43,516 nucleotides of DNA from an uncultured Oribacterium sp. (GCA_937927445.1 CALAOB010000105.1:1-43516); one strand, 5' to 3'; numbered from the stretch's first letter, positions 33,738-41,829 are shown. Numbers and translations: made by a program. The notes: a model not told the origin generated them from the sequence alone.

Positions 33738-35087
33738 ATGGCAGATACACCTATTATTAAGAAGATGCAGGTCATTCCGGTGGCCGGCTATGACAGTATG
33801 CTGATGACGCTGTCTGGCTGTCACGCACCTGCATTTACGAGAAATCTGGTGATTCTCGAGGACAGTGCGGGACATCAGGGCATCGGTGAGATTCATGGTG
33901 GCGACTATACCTGTGATTGTCTCAATGCGGTGAAGCCGCTCGTAGAGGGACAGCCGATCGCGAAGTATCGCCAGATCCTTCAGAAGATCCATAAGCTGGC
34001 GAATCCAGCCGCAGAGGATGACGGCGAGGGTATCCAGACACTGGATATTTCGAAGCTGAAGTTCGTCGTAAAGAGTGAGTGGGCACTGGAGTGCGCGATG
34101 CTTGACCTGATGGGCCAGTTCCTCGGTGTTCCGATGTGTGACCTTCTCGGTGAGGGACAGCAGCGGAAGGAAGTCGAGATGCTTGGATATCTCTTCTATG
34201 TATCCGATAAGAAGAAGGTGCCGGCAGGTGAGATGCAGTATCTTGATGAGAGCGACAGCTCGGATCCGTGGTTCCGTCTGCGTCGTGAGGAGATCCTGAC
34301 ACCGGAGAGAATCGTCCAAGAGGCAGAGGCGCTGACCGAAAAGTATGGCTTCCAGAACTTCAAGCTGAAGGGCGGTGTACTGAAGGGCTCCGAGGAGATG
34401 GATGCACTCCGTGCACTGAAGAAGCGCTTCCCGAATGCGCGTATCAACATCGATCCGAATGGTGCATGGAGTCTGAAGGAGTCCATCGAGCTCTGCAAGG
34501 ATATGCACGATGTTATCACCTATATGGAGGATCCGTGTGGACCGGAGGCTGGTTATTCCAGCCGTGAGATCATGCGTGAGTTTAAGAATGCAACGCAGTT
34601 CCAGGTAGCGACGAACATGATCGCCACCGACTGGCGTCAGTTCTATCACACCGTAAGCCTCAATGCCTGCGATATCATCCTCGCAGATCCGCACTTCTGG
34701 GGCTTCGATGGTGCGATCCGTATGTCACAGCTGCTCAACTCCTGGGGTCTTACCTGGGGCGTACACTCCAACAACCACTTCGACATCACGCTGGCTGCAT
34801 TTGCCCAGGTGGGTGCTGCGGCCGTCGGCGATCCGGCACCGCTCGATACCCACTGGATCTGGCAGGATGGTCAGAATCTCCTCGATGATACGCCACAGAT
34901 CATCGGCGGCAAGCTGCAGGTTCCGGATGCACCGGGTCTCGGCGTACATCTCAACATGGAGAAGGTCATGAAGGCGAACCAGCTCTACAACAGCCTCCCA
35001 TCCCATGATCGTGATGATGCGAAGGCGATGCAGTATCTGATTCCGGGCTGGAAGTATGATCATAAGAAGCCGGCACTGGTAAGATAA
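33738..35087 (+). CDS. gudX: Glucarate dehydratase-related protein (GudX-like)
   Basis: A 449-residue paralogue of the gudD product. Catalytic and metal residues are kept: K209/K211 (FKLKGG), D239 (IDPNG), E264 (MEDPCG), the ATNMIATDWRQ asparagine and H343 (VHSNNHFD). The N-terminal capping part differs: GudD has EGIGEVPGG and RGLQTFDLRTGVHVV, whereas this one has QGIGEIHGG and EGIQTLDISKLKFVV, and the loop between them differs in length. These regions shape the substrate pocket, so a different diacid is likely. C-terminal blocks (VPDAPGLGV) resemble E. coli GudX. ATG 33738 has AGAGG eight bases upstream; the ATG six bases earlier is too close to it. Confidence 0.85.
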   Translation: MADTPIIKKMQVIPVAGYDSMLMTLSGCHAPAFTRNLVILEDSAGHQGIGEIHGGDYTCDCLNAVKPLVEGQPIAKYRQILQKIHKLANPAAEDDGEGIQTLDISKLKFVVKSEWALECAMLDLMGQFLGVPMCDLLGEGQQRKEVEMLGYLFYVSDKKKVPAGEMQYLDESDSSDPWFRLRREEILTPERIVQEAEALTEKYGFQNFKLKGGVLKGSEEMDALRALKKRFPNARINIDPNGAWSLKESIELCKDMHDVITYMEDPCGPEAGYSSREIMREFKNATQFQVATNMIATDWRQFYHTVSLNACDIILADPHFWGFDGAIRMSQLLNSWGLTWGVHSNNHFDITLAAFAQVGAAAVGDPAPLDTHWIWQDGQNLLDDTPQIIGGKLQVPDAPGLGVHLNMEKVMKANQLYNSLPSHDRDDAKAMQYLIPGWKYDHKKPALVR

Positions 35088-35111
35088 TGAATTGATATGA
35101 AACGAAATGAA

Positions 35112-35170
35112 ATGAAACACTGACTTTTGACAAATAAAGCAGAAAATAAATTATCTTTGGTCAGTTTCAT
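35112..35170. promoter_or_regulatory. Candidate garR promoter inside an inverted repeat
   Basis: ATGAAAC-AC-TGAC (35112-35124) and GTCAGTTTCAT (35160-35170) are inverted arms with a 2-base bulge, enclosing a perfect -35 TTGACA (35127-35132). The -10 is weak (TTATCT at 35151, 18 bp away). It may be an operator, or a stem at the end of the gudX-like transcript. The remaining stretch to 35278 holds only a leader with the sequence ACTGCAG at 35228. Confidence 0.4.
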
Positions 35171-35278
35171 TCTAGTTTTAAATCTATGGTTTCAGTAAGA
35201 TAACAGCGTGAGATGCGAAAGCACTCCACTGCAGAAGTACATAAACCTTTTTTTACATTAAGAAAGTGAGGAATAAAC

Positions 35279-36166
35279 ATGAAGGTTGGATTTTTAGGAC
35301 TTGGTATCATGGGTAGACCGATGGCGAAGAACCTGCTGAAGGCTGGTCACGAGCTGATGGTATTTGACTTTAACCAGGCTGCAGTTGATGAGCTGGTAGC
35401 TGCCGGTGCAAAGGCTGGTACCTGCGGTAAGGACCTTGCAGAGTTCGCGGATGTAGTCATCACCATGGTTCCGAACTCCCCACACGTACGTGCCGCTGTA
35501 TTTAACGAGAAGGGCCTCGCAGAGGGCTTCCGTAAGGGTGAGTCCGTACTCATCGATATGTCTTCCATCGACCCGGTTGAGTCGAAGAAGATCGGTGCTG
35601 ACCTTGAGAAGCTCGGCGTAGACATGCTTGACGCGCCTGTATCCGGTGGTGAGCCAAAGGCCATCGACGGTACACTTTCTGTTATGGTTGGTGGTAAGAA
35701 GGAGACCTTCGACAAGTACTATGACATGCTCATGGTTATGGCTGGTTCTGTCGTATATGTTGGACCTCTTGGCTCCGGTAACGTTGCAAAGCTTGCAAAC
35801 CAGATGATCGTGGCTGCCAACATTGGCATCGTTGCAGAGGCACTGACCTTCGCAAAGAAGGCTGGTACCGATCCTGAGCTCGTATACCAGGCAATCCGTG
35901 GCGGTCTCGCTGGTTCCACCGTTCTCGATGCAAAGGCTCCGATGATGCTTTCCGGTAACTACAAGCCAGGCTTCAGAATCGACCTTCACATCAAGGATCT
36001 GAACAATGCCCTCAACGCTTCCCACGCCATCAATATGCCGGTTCCGATGACCGCACACATGATGGAGGTGATGCAGGAGCTGAAGAACCACGACGAGGGT
36101 GCCTGCGATCACGACGACATCGTTCGCTACTATGAGAGAATGACCGGCGTTTCTATCGCAAAGTAA
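35279..36166 (+). CDS. garR: Tartronate semialdehyde reductase (2-hydroxy-3-oxopropionate reductase)
   Basis: A 295-residue beta-hydroxyacid dehydrogenase. The NAD(P) motif GLGIMGRPMAKNL is at residues 6-18, the substrate-binding DAPVSGG near 120-126, and catalytic K171 in NVAKLANQMI. GarR reduces tartronate semialdehyde to D-glycerate. It links the aldolase step to glycerate kinase (40684), and its presence argues that diacid catabolism here ends in pyruvate plus tartronate semialdehyde. Confidence 0.93.
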   Translation: MKVGFLGLGIMGRPMAKNLLKAGHELMVFDFNQAAVDELVAAGAKAGTCGKDLAEFADVVITMVPNSPHVRAAVFNEKGLAEGFRKGESVLIDMSSIDPVESKKIGADLEKLGVDMLDAPVSGGEPKAIDGTLSVMVGGKKETFDKYYDMLMVMAGSVVYVGPLGSGNVAKLANQMIVAANIGIVAEALTFAKKAGTDPELVYQAIRGGLAGSTVLDAKAPMMLSGNYKPGFRIDLHIKDLNNALNASHAINMPVPMTAHMMEVMQELKNHDEGACDHDDIVRYYERMTGVSIAK

Positions 36167-36202
36167 TCTTACAAAATAGTGTTATAGCTTCATACTGATC
36201 TG

Positions 36203-36265
36203 AAGCCCGGCACCGAGCGCTTTTCCCCTTCCATTTTGACGCCGGTTGCCGGGCTTTCTCTATTC
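36203..36265 (+). terminator. Terminator after garR
   Basis: AAGCCCGGCA (36203-36212) pairs with TGCCGGGCTT (36247-36256), enclosing a 34-base loop with some inner pairing (CACCG / CGGTT region), followed by TCTCTATTCT. Confidence 0.7.
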
Positions 36266-36349
36266 TGAAAAGAGCGGCCAGAGGAAGCTGTCAATACGAT
36301 ATTCATATAGTAAGAAGTCATCCCTCAGGGAATGAAAAGAATACATTAG

Positions 36350-36393
36350 AATCAAACGATTATAGAATCAGAATTAAACGATCAAAGAATCAG
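36350..36393. repeat. Two tandem 22-bp direct repeats before the aldolase gene
   Basis: Units 36350-36371 and 36372-36393 match at 19 of 22 positions and abut exactly; both hold AAACGAT and end in AGAATCAG. The second unit ends directly before the AAAGAGG ribosome site of the gene at 36407. They may be a tandem binding site or a recent slippage duplication. Confidence 0.7.
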
Positions 36394-36406
36394 AAAGAGG
36401 ATCTTT

Positions 36407-37306
36407 ATGAATACAGAGTTTATCAAGGGTGTAGTTGTTCCGATTATTACCGTCATCGATCAGGATGAGAAGATCGATGAGGCCGGCATGCGGAAGCAGG
36501 TCGACTATGTCATCGACGGTGGCCTGCAGGGCATCCTGGCCTTCGGCTCCAACGGTGAGTTCTACCAGCTCGAGGAGGATGAGATGGAGCGTGGTCTCAA
36601 GATCATGGTGGATCAGGCCGCTGGTCGTGTGCCGGTTTACTTCGGCATCGGTGCCATCAACACGAAGAAGTGCATCCGCCTCGCGAAGATGGCTGTTGCA
36701 AACGGCGCATCCTGCGTGTCTATCCTTCAGCCGATGTTCCTGAAGCCGACCCATGACGAGCTCTATCGTCACTTCAAGGCTATCGCGGATGCAATCCCGG
36801 AGACCCCGGTGCTGCTCTACAACAACCCTGGCCGTGTCGGTTATGGCCTCAGCGCAGATATCGTGACCGAGCTTGCACATGACGTCGCAAACATCGTCGG
36901 CATGAAGGATACCTCCGGCGACATCACCCTCACCGAGGAGTGCGTACGCAGAAACCGTGACGTCGACTTCAAGGTCTTCGGTGGTAAGGACACCCTTCTC
37001 TTCGCATCGCTCTGCGTGGGCGCTGTCGGCGGCGTATGCACCGCTGGTAACTTCATGCCGGAGCTGATCGGTGATGTTTATAAGAAGTACACCGAGGGCG
37101 ATTTCGAGGGCTCCCGTGAGGCACAGTTCAAGCTGAATCCGGTACGTCTTGCGATGGATAAGGCTTCCTTCCCGGTAGCAGCGAAGGACATGGCTGCGAT
37201 CCGCGGCCTCGAGGTCGGTGATCCGTACCTTCCATCCCTTCCAACCACAAATGAAGCAACCCTTGAGCACTTCAAGAAGGTGATGAAGGAGGCAGGTCTC
37301 ATCTGA
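36407..37306 (+). CDS. DHDPS/NAL-superfamily lyase, probable 5-keto-4-deoxyglucarate aldolase
   Basis: A 299-residue class I lyase of the dihydrodipicolinate synthase / N-acetylneuraminate lyase superfamily. Visible hallmarks are GSNGEF (about residues 47-52), Y138 in LLYNNPGR and the Schiff-base K167 in VGMKDTSGD. The family includes KdgD (5-keto-4-deoxyglucarate dehydratase) and several 2-keto acid aldolases. Because GarR and glycerate kinase are here and no alpha-ketoglutarate semialdehyde dehydrogenase is, I infer that it splits 5-keto-4-deoxyglucarate into pyruvate and tartronate semialdehyde, replacing GarL. Dehydratase activity remains possible. It overlaps the next gene by one base. 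Confidence 0.8.
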   Translation: MNTEFIKGVVVPIITVIDQDEKIDEAGMRKQVDYVIDGGLQGILAFGSNGEFYQLEEDEMERGLKIMVDQAAGRVPVYFGIGAINTKKCIRLAKMAVANGASCVSILQPMFLKPTHDELYRHFKAIADAIPETPVLLYNNPGRVGYGLSADIVTELAHDVANIVGMKDTSGDITLTEECVRRNRDVDFKVFGGKDTLLFASLCVGAVGGVCTAGNFMPELIGDVYKKYTEGDFEGSREAQFKLNPVRLAMDKASFPVAAKDMAAIRGLEVGDPYLPSLPTTNEATLEHFKKVMKEAGLI

Positions 37307-38160
37307 TGAAGCATACTGTTACACTCGCAAATGGCGCGGTCGTTCCGGCGCTCGGCCAGGGTACCTGGTACCTCGGTGAGAACCGGGCGCAGCGTCAGCA
37401 GGAAATCGAGGGCATCCGCCAGGGCATCGCGGCCGGCATGACCCTCATCGATACCGCGGAGATGTACGGCAGTGGTGCCGCAGAGGATATGCTCGGGGAA
37501 GCCCTCAGCACAGAGGATCGCTCGAAGCTTTATCTCGTGTCGAAGGTGCTTCCGGGCAATGCCGGCGGCAAGCGTATGCGCCGTTCACTCATGGGCAGCC
37601 TCGAGCGTATGGGGCAGCAGTACCTCGACCTCTATCTCTACCACTGGCGGGGCAACTACTCCCTGGAGGAGACGGTCAGCGGCCTCGAGGAGCTGCGCGC
37701 CGAGGGCCTCATCAAGGCCTGGGGCGTTTCCAACTTCGACATCGATGATATGGAGGAGCTCTGGGAGATTCCGGAGGGTCGGAACTGCCAGGTGAATCAG
37801 GTACTCTATCATACAGGCTCCCGTGGCATCGAGTATTCCCTGCTTCCGTGGATGCGGAAGAATCAGGTGGCCCTTATGGCCTACTGCCCGCTCGCACAGG
37901 CAGGCTCTCTCCGGAGCGGTCTCTTCTCGAATAAGACCCTGCAGAGCATCGCGGAGGCGCATCATGCGACGGTGCCGCAGATCCTGCTTGCCTGGAACAT
38001 CCGCGACGGGCACACCATCGCGATTCCACGCAGCTCTCGTGCGGAGCATACGCTGGCCAATGCAGGCGCCGATCAGATCACACTGAGCCCGGAGGAGCTG
38101 CAGGCCATCGACCGCGTGTATCCGAAGCCGACGCGCAAGGAATATCTGGATATGCAGTAA
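37306..38160 (+). CDS. Aldo/keto reductase
   Basis: A 284-residue NAD(P)H-dependent (alpha/beta)8-barrel reductase. The catalytic tetrad is complete: D49 and Y54 in IDTAEMYG, K80 in VSKVLP and H113 in YLYHWRG. Cofactor-binding RSSRAEHTLAN lies near the C-terminus. Its ATG overlaps the aldolase stop (TGATG), so the two are coupled. The substrate is unknown; a keto- or aldehyde-sugar-acid intermediate of the same pathway is plausible, for instance uronates feeding into it. Confidence 0.88.
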   Translation: MKHTVTLANGAVVPALGQGTWYLGENRAQRQQEIEGIRQGIAAGMTLIDTAEMYGSGAAEDMLGEALSTEDRSKLYLVSKVLPGNAGGKRMRRSLMGSLERMGQQYLDLYLYHWRGNYSLEETVSGLEELRAEGLIKAWGVSNFDIDDMEELWEIPEGRNCQVNQVLYHTGSRGIEYSLLPWMRKNQVALMAYCPLAQAGSLRSGLFSNKTLQSIAEAHHATVPQILLAWNIRDGHTIAIPRSSRAEHTLANAGADQITLSPEELQAIDRVYPKPTRKEYLDMQ

Positions 38161-38162
38161 AT

Positions 38163-38338
38163 ATCACGGGGGAGTGCCGCCCGTAGGGCGCGGGGGTCCC
38201 CGTGATGCCCCCGGGCGGCGAGGCCGTTTTGCCGCGAAGGCGGCAAAATCAAACGACGATGCCTTCGCCGTAGGCGATTTCAATGGCATCGTCTCCTTAT
38301 TCATGAAACGAAAACGGACAGTGCCCTGCTCCGTTTTC
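38163..38338. repeat. Array of four perfect hairpins
   Basis: Stem 1 ATCACGGGG (38163-38171) / CCCCGTGAT (38198-38206), inner CGCCC-GTA-GGGCG; stem 2 TTTTGCCGC (38227-38235) / GCGGCAAAA (38240-38248); stem 3 GACGATGCC (38255-38263) / GGCATCGTC (38285-38293), inner TCGCC-GTA-GGCGA; stem 4 GAAAACGGA (38310-38318) / TCCGTTTTC (38330-38338). Stem 4 may terminate transcription. GCCGCCC at 38176 could also pair with GGGCGGC at 38213. Confidence 0.75.
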
Positions 38339-38367
38339 TTACATTATGGCCGGTGGTTTGATATAAT
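38339..38367 (+). promoter_or_regulatory. Promoter of the PrpR-like regulator gene
   Basis: TTACAT (38339-38344), 17 bp, TATAAT (38362-38367) with an extended -10 TGA. It starts directly behind the last hairpin of the array. Confidence 0.7.
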
Positions 38368-38402
38368 GGAATATATTGAAACGATTTGAAATGGAGAACG
38401 CT

Positions 38403-40004
38403 ATGGCCAATATCGCACTGCTGGTTCCGAATGATGAGCTCTTCCGTCTGACGCATGATGTGCTGCAGGAGCAGCAGAAGCGTCTGTTTCTGATGAAGGT
38501 GATCGAGTCGGAGCGGGCGGTGATGGAGGCACGGCAGGCGATCAATCAGGGTGCGGATATTATCATCGCGCGTGGTCTGCAGGCGACGATCATCAAGCAG
38601 TACACGGATATTCCGGTGGTGGAGATCGTGCTGACCCGGCAGGGTGTGATCGACATGCTCGAGCGTGCGAAGCGGGTTGTGCATAAGTCGCATCCGCATA
38701 TCGCGATCGTGACCTTCAAGAATATGGCCTGCGATCTGTCCGGGCTCGATGAGCAGTGCGGGGTGCATCTTCATGAGTACTTCGTGCAGAATCCGGAGCT
38801 GCTGCGACCGGCGGCCATGCAGGCGATCGAGGATAAGGTGGACCTCATCATCGGGGGACAGACGGTGCTGACCGTCGCGGATGATGCGGGGATTCCATCG
38901 ATTTTTATCACGAATACGGAGGATGCCGTCGAGGCGGCGATCAGGGAGGCCTTTCAGCTGGCCGCAACCTTCGATGGGACCGGCGGGCTTCCGGAGGCGA
39001 CGTACCGGAAGGCGGAGACGGTCGGAAAGGCTGCGTCCTTCGTGAATTTTCCATACAGCAGTGCGCGCATGCAGGCGGCGGTGACGCTCGCAGAACAGCT
39101 GGCGGCGACGGACTGTCCGAAGCTCCTGATCGAGCCGGTGGGGCGTCTCTACCGTGCGTTTGCGAATGCCATGCACAACAAGTCGAAGCATTCGCAGGAG
39201 AAGCTTGTGGAGTACGACTGCATCGCCGGGGAATCCGCCTATGAGGCGCTGTTCGGGCGGCTCGGAAAGATGAACGATGCCGCAAAGGGCACGCTTCAGA
39301 TCAATTTCATCGAGCATCTCGATCTGCGCTCGCAGAAAAAGCTGCTGGAGATTCTGATGTTCCGGAACGTCATCGTCGTGACGAAAAAGACGGACCTGCG
39401 GTCGTATCTGCTGCCGGAGCTCTATGAGCGTCTGATCGCGTTTGCGATCCGCATACCGATGCTCATGGACACACCGGAGGAGATTCCGTTCCTTGCGGAC
39501 ATCTATATGCGGCGGCTCGCGGAGCAGTACGGACGCTACCATGTGCTGACGAAGGACGCGATGAAAACGATCGCCGGACTTTCGTGGAATGGCGGACGTA
39601 TACAGCTCGAAAGCTTCCTGGAGCGGCTTGTCATCACGGCGGACCATCGAAGCATCCGCCCGGAGGACATCACGAGCCTGTATGCGACGATTTACGGGGC
39701 AGAGGCATTGGCCTCTGGAACGGAAGCAGGCAGAAGCACGGACGGGGGCGCGATGAACGCCGGTGGACAGCACGAGGACGCAGAGCTTTCGCTCGGGGGA
39801 ACGGCAGAAAGTGATGCATTGGGTTCTGAGGCTGGAACGAATCCGGCTTTCTGCATGTCGGCCACATCCGTGCAGGCGATGGAGCGGGAGCGCATCGTGC
39901 GTGTGCTCGCCGAGTGCATGGGCAGCCGGGAGAAGGCCGCGGAGAAGCTCGGTATCAGTAAGACCACGCTGTGGCGGAAGCTCCGGCAGTATCAGATTCT
40001 ATGA
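38403..40004 (+). CDS. PrpR-type regulator with degenerate AAA+ domain
   Basis: A 533-residue protein. Residues about 1-185 match the PrpR N-terminal sensor fold (GADIIIARGLQATIIK; GVHLHEYFV). The middle resembles a sigma54-activator AAA+ domain but has lost its key parts: the Walker A place reads EPVGRLYRAF (from residue 244), GAFTGA is missing after LFGRLGK (283), and Walker B reads GTLQINFIEHLD (296). A Gly/Ala/Glu-rich linker (about 437-485) leads to a Fis-type HTH at the C-terminus (KAAEKLGISKTTLWRKL). It cannot be expected to hydrolyse ATP or drive sigma54; it more likely acts as a sigma70-dependent regulator sensing a metabolite. ATG 38403 has GGAG seven bases upstream. Confidence 0.85.
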   Translation: MANIALLVPNDELFRLTHDVLQEQQKRLFLMKVIESERAVMEARQAINQGADIIIARGLQATIIKQYTDIPVVEIVLTRQGVIDMLERAKRVVHKSHPHIAIVTFKNMACDLSGLDEQCGVHLHEYFVQNPELLRPAAMQAIEDKVDLIIGGQTVLTVADDAGIPSIFITNTEDAVEAAIREAFQLAATFDGTGGLPEATYRKAETVGKAASFVNFPYSSARMQAAVTLAEQLAATDCPKLLIEPVGRLYRAFANAMHNKSKHSQEKLVEYDCIAGESAYEALFGRLGKMNDAAKGTLQINFIEHLDLRSQKKLLEILMFRNVIVVTKKTDLRSYLLPELYERLIAFAIRIPMLMDTPEEIPFLADIYMRRLAEQYGRYHVLTKDAMKTIAGLSWNGGRIQLESFLERLVITADHRSIRPEDITSLYATIYGAEALASGTEAGRSTDGGAMNAGGQHEDAELSLGGTAESDALGSEAGTNPAFCMSATSVQAMERERIVRVLAECMGSREKAAEKLGISKTTLWRKLRQYQIL

Positions 40005-40142
40005 GGCCACTGGACCTTTGCGAATGCACAAGATAGTGTGATGAACGTGCGATCCGGCAGAGGACGTCTGGAATGAAAAACGTGAAACTGTTCGGTTTCG
40101 CAGAATACGATGCGATGAATCGAGGATTCAGAGGAGGACAAC

Positions 40143-40571
40143 ATGGATTACAGAAGATTTGGAAATCAGATCGTGTTACGTGTGGATCGCGATGAAGAGG
40201 TCATGACGGAGATTACAGCACTCTGTGAAAAGGAAAATGTGCATCTTGCGTCCATCAGCGGACTGGGTGCGGCAGACCATCTCGTGATGGGGCTTTACGA
40301 TGTGGAGGCACAGAAATTCACGGAGACCGTGCTGGATCAGCCGCTCGAAATCACATCCATCATCGGCAGTGTCACGGAGATGGACGGAAAGCCGTATCTC
40401 CATGTGCACATCACGGTTGCGGATGTGGATGGACACGCCTTCGGCGGACATCTGAAGTCCGTGCGCATCGGTGGAACGGCGGAGATCTTCCTCACGGTCA
40501 TCGACGGGCAGGTCGGCCGGAAGAAGGATGAGATTACGGGGACAGGGCTCAATCTCTTTGATTTCAGTTAA
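40143..40571 (+). CDS. PPC-domain (DUF296) DNA-binding-like protein
   Basis: A 142-residue single-domain protein of the PPC/DUF296 family (plant and prokaryote conserved). The metal/ligand motif LHVHITVAD followed by GGHL (about residues 80-101) is intact. Bacterial members are small trimeric proteins of unclear role, some suspected to bind nucleotides or metals. GAGGAGG precedes the ATG. It lies between the PrpR-like regulator and glycerate kinase and is likely part of the regulon; its function here is unknown. Confidence 0.85.
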   Translation: MDYRRFGNQIVLRVDRDEEVMTEITALCEKENVHLASISGLGAADHLVMGLYDVEAQKFTETVLDQPLEITSIIGSVTEMDGKPYLHVHITVADVDGHAFGGHLKSVRIGGTAEIFLTVIDGQVGRKKDEITGTGLNLFDFS

Positions 40572-40648
40572 GCGGTGAAACTGCACGATGCTGCGCAGAT
40601 AGTGCGGAAGAGGTCTCGTCCTGCCGCTTATCGCAGTGAAAATGATCA

Positions 40649-40683
40649 TATAATGACTGCCGGAAGGCAGCAGGAGGTATAAC
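40649..40683 (+). promoter_or_regulatory. Promoter and 5' hairpin of the glycerate kinase gene
   Basis: TATAAT (40649-40654) with a poor -35 is followed at once by CTGCC-GGAA-GGCAG (40657-40670), a GNRA-capped stem that would sit at the very 5' end of the mRNA, just before AGGAGG. Confidence 0.5.
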
Positions 40684-41829
40684 ATGAAATTACTTTTTGC
40701 TTCGGATTCCTTTAAGGGAACTCTCTCGAGCGACCAGACCATCGAGCTCCTCACGAAGGCAGCACAGGAGGTTTTCGGCAGCTGTGAGACCAGTGGCGTG
40801 CCGGTAGCGGACGGTGGTGAAGGCACGACCGATGCCGTTGTAAAGGCAAGAAACGGTGAGATCATCACGGTGCCGGTGCACGGCCCGCTGATGGAGATGG
40901 AGCAGGGCTTCTATGGCCGGCTGTCCGAGACGGAGGCGATCCTCGAGATGGCAGCCGCATCCGGACTTCCGATGGTACCGGAGGAGAAGCGGAATCCGCT
41001 GAACACCACGACCTATGGTACCGGTGAGCTGCTGAAGGCGGCGCTCGATGCCGGCTACACGGAGATCGCCATCGCGATCGGAGGATCCGCGACCAATGAT
41101 GGCGGCATGGGATTCGCCTCCGCCCTCGGCATCCGTTTCCTCGATCAGGATGGAAATGTGCTCGAAGGCCGTGGCGAGGACCTCGAGAAGGTGGCCCACA
41201 TCGATATGAGCGGCCTCGACCCGGCGGTACAGAAGGCACATTTCACCGTCATGTGTGATGTGACGAACCCGCTCTGCGGTCCGGATGGCGCGACCTATAC
41301 CTTCGGAAAGCAGAAGGGCGGTACCCCGGAGATTCTCGACCGTCTCGAGAAGGGCATGCAGAACTACCGCGATGTCATCATCCGTGAGTTCGGTGTGAAC
41401 CCGGATGAGATCCAGGGCAGCGGTGCAGCCGGCGGACTTGGCACGGCACTGAAGGTCTTCCTGCACGCGGAGATGAAGTCCGGTATCGAGACTGTGCTCG
41501 ATCTCATCGATTTCGATGCCCGTCTCGAGGGTGTCGATCTCGTTGTGACCGGTGAAGGAAGAACCGACTGGCAGTCCTGCTTCGGCAAGGTGATGCAGGG
41601 CGTCGGTGACCGCAGTGCGAAGCATCAGGTGCCGGTGGCAGCCCTCTGCGGCGGCCTCGGCCCGGATTATGAGAAGATCTATGCCCACGGCATCAGCTCG
41701 ATCATGACCACCGTCGACGGCCCGATGCCACTGAAGGATGCACTGGATAACGCGACTGAGCTCTACTATAAAGGCGCGATCCGTATGTTCCGCTTCATTC
41801 AGACCGGCATGCAGATGAATAGAAAATAA
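40684..41829 (+). CDS. garK: Glycerate 2-kinase
   Basis: A 381-residue kinase of the GlxK/GarK family (usual length about 380). Conserved blocks: FASDSFKGTLSS at the N-terminus, PVADGGEGTTDA (about residues 41-52), GGSATNDGGMGFA (about 136-148), GSGAAGGLG and VVTGEGRTDWQS. It phosphorylates D-glycerate to 2-phosphoglycerate with ATP, the last dedicated step of glucarate/galactarate breakdown, feeding lower glycolysis. It follows GarR in the route though not in the same operon. Confidence 0.94.
   Translation: MKLLFASDSFKGTLSSDQTIELLTKAAQEVFGSCETSGVPVADGGEGTTDAVVKARNGEIITVPVHGPLMEMEQGFYGRLSETEAILEMAAASGLPMVPEEKRNPLNTTTYGTGELLKAALDAGYTEIAIAIGGSATNDGGMGFASALGIRFLDQDGNVLEGRGEDLEKVAHIDMSGLDPAVQKAHFTVMCDVTNPLCGPDGATYTFGKQKGGTPEILDRLEKGMQNYRDVIIREFGVNPDEIQGSGAAGGLGTALKVFLHAEMKSGIETVLDLIDFDARLEGVDLVVTGEGRTDWQSCFGKVMQGVGDRSAKHQVPVAALCGGLGPDYEKIYAHGISSIMTTVDGPMPLKDALDNATELYYKGAIRMFRFIQTGMQMNRK

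Noticed and set aside
40572..40648. A riboswitch before the glycerate kinase gene
   Set aside because: The leader is only about 25 bases by the best promoter and shows a single short hairpin, with no known aptamer pattern.
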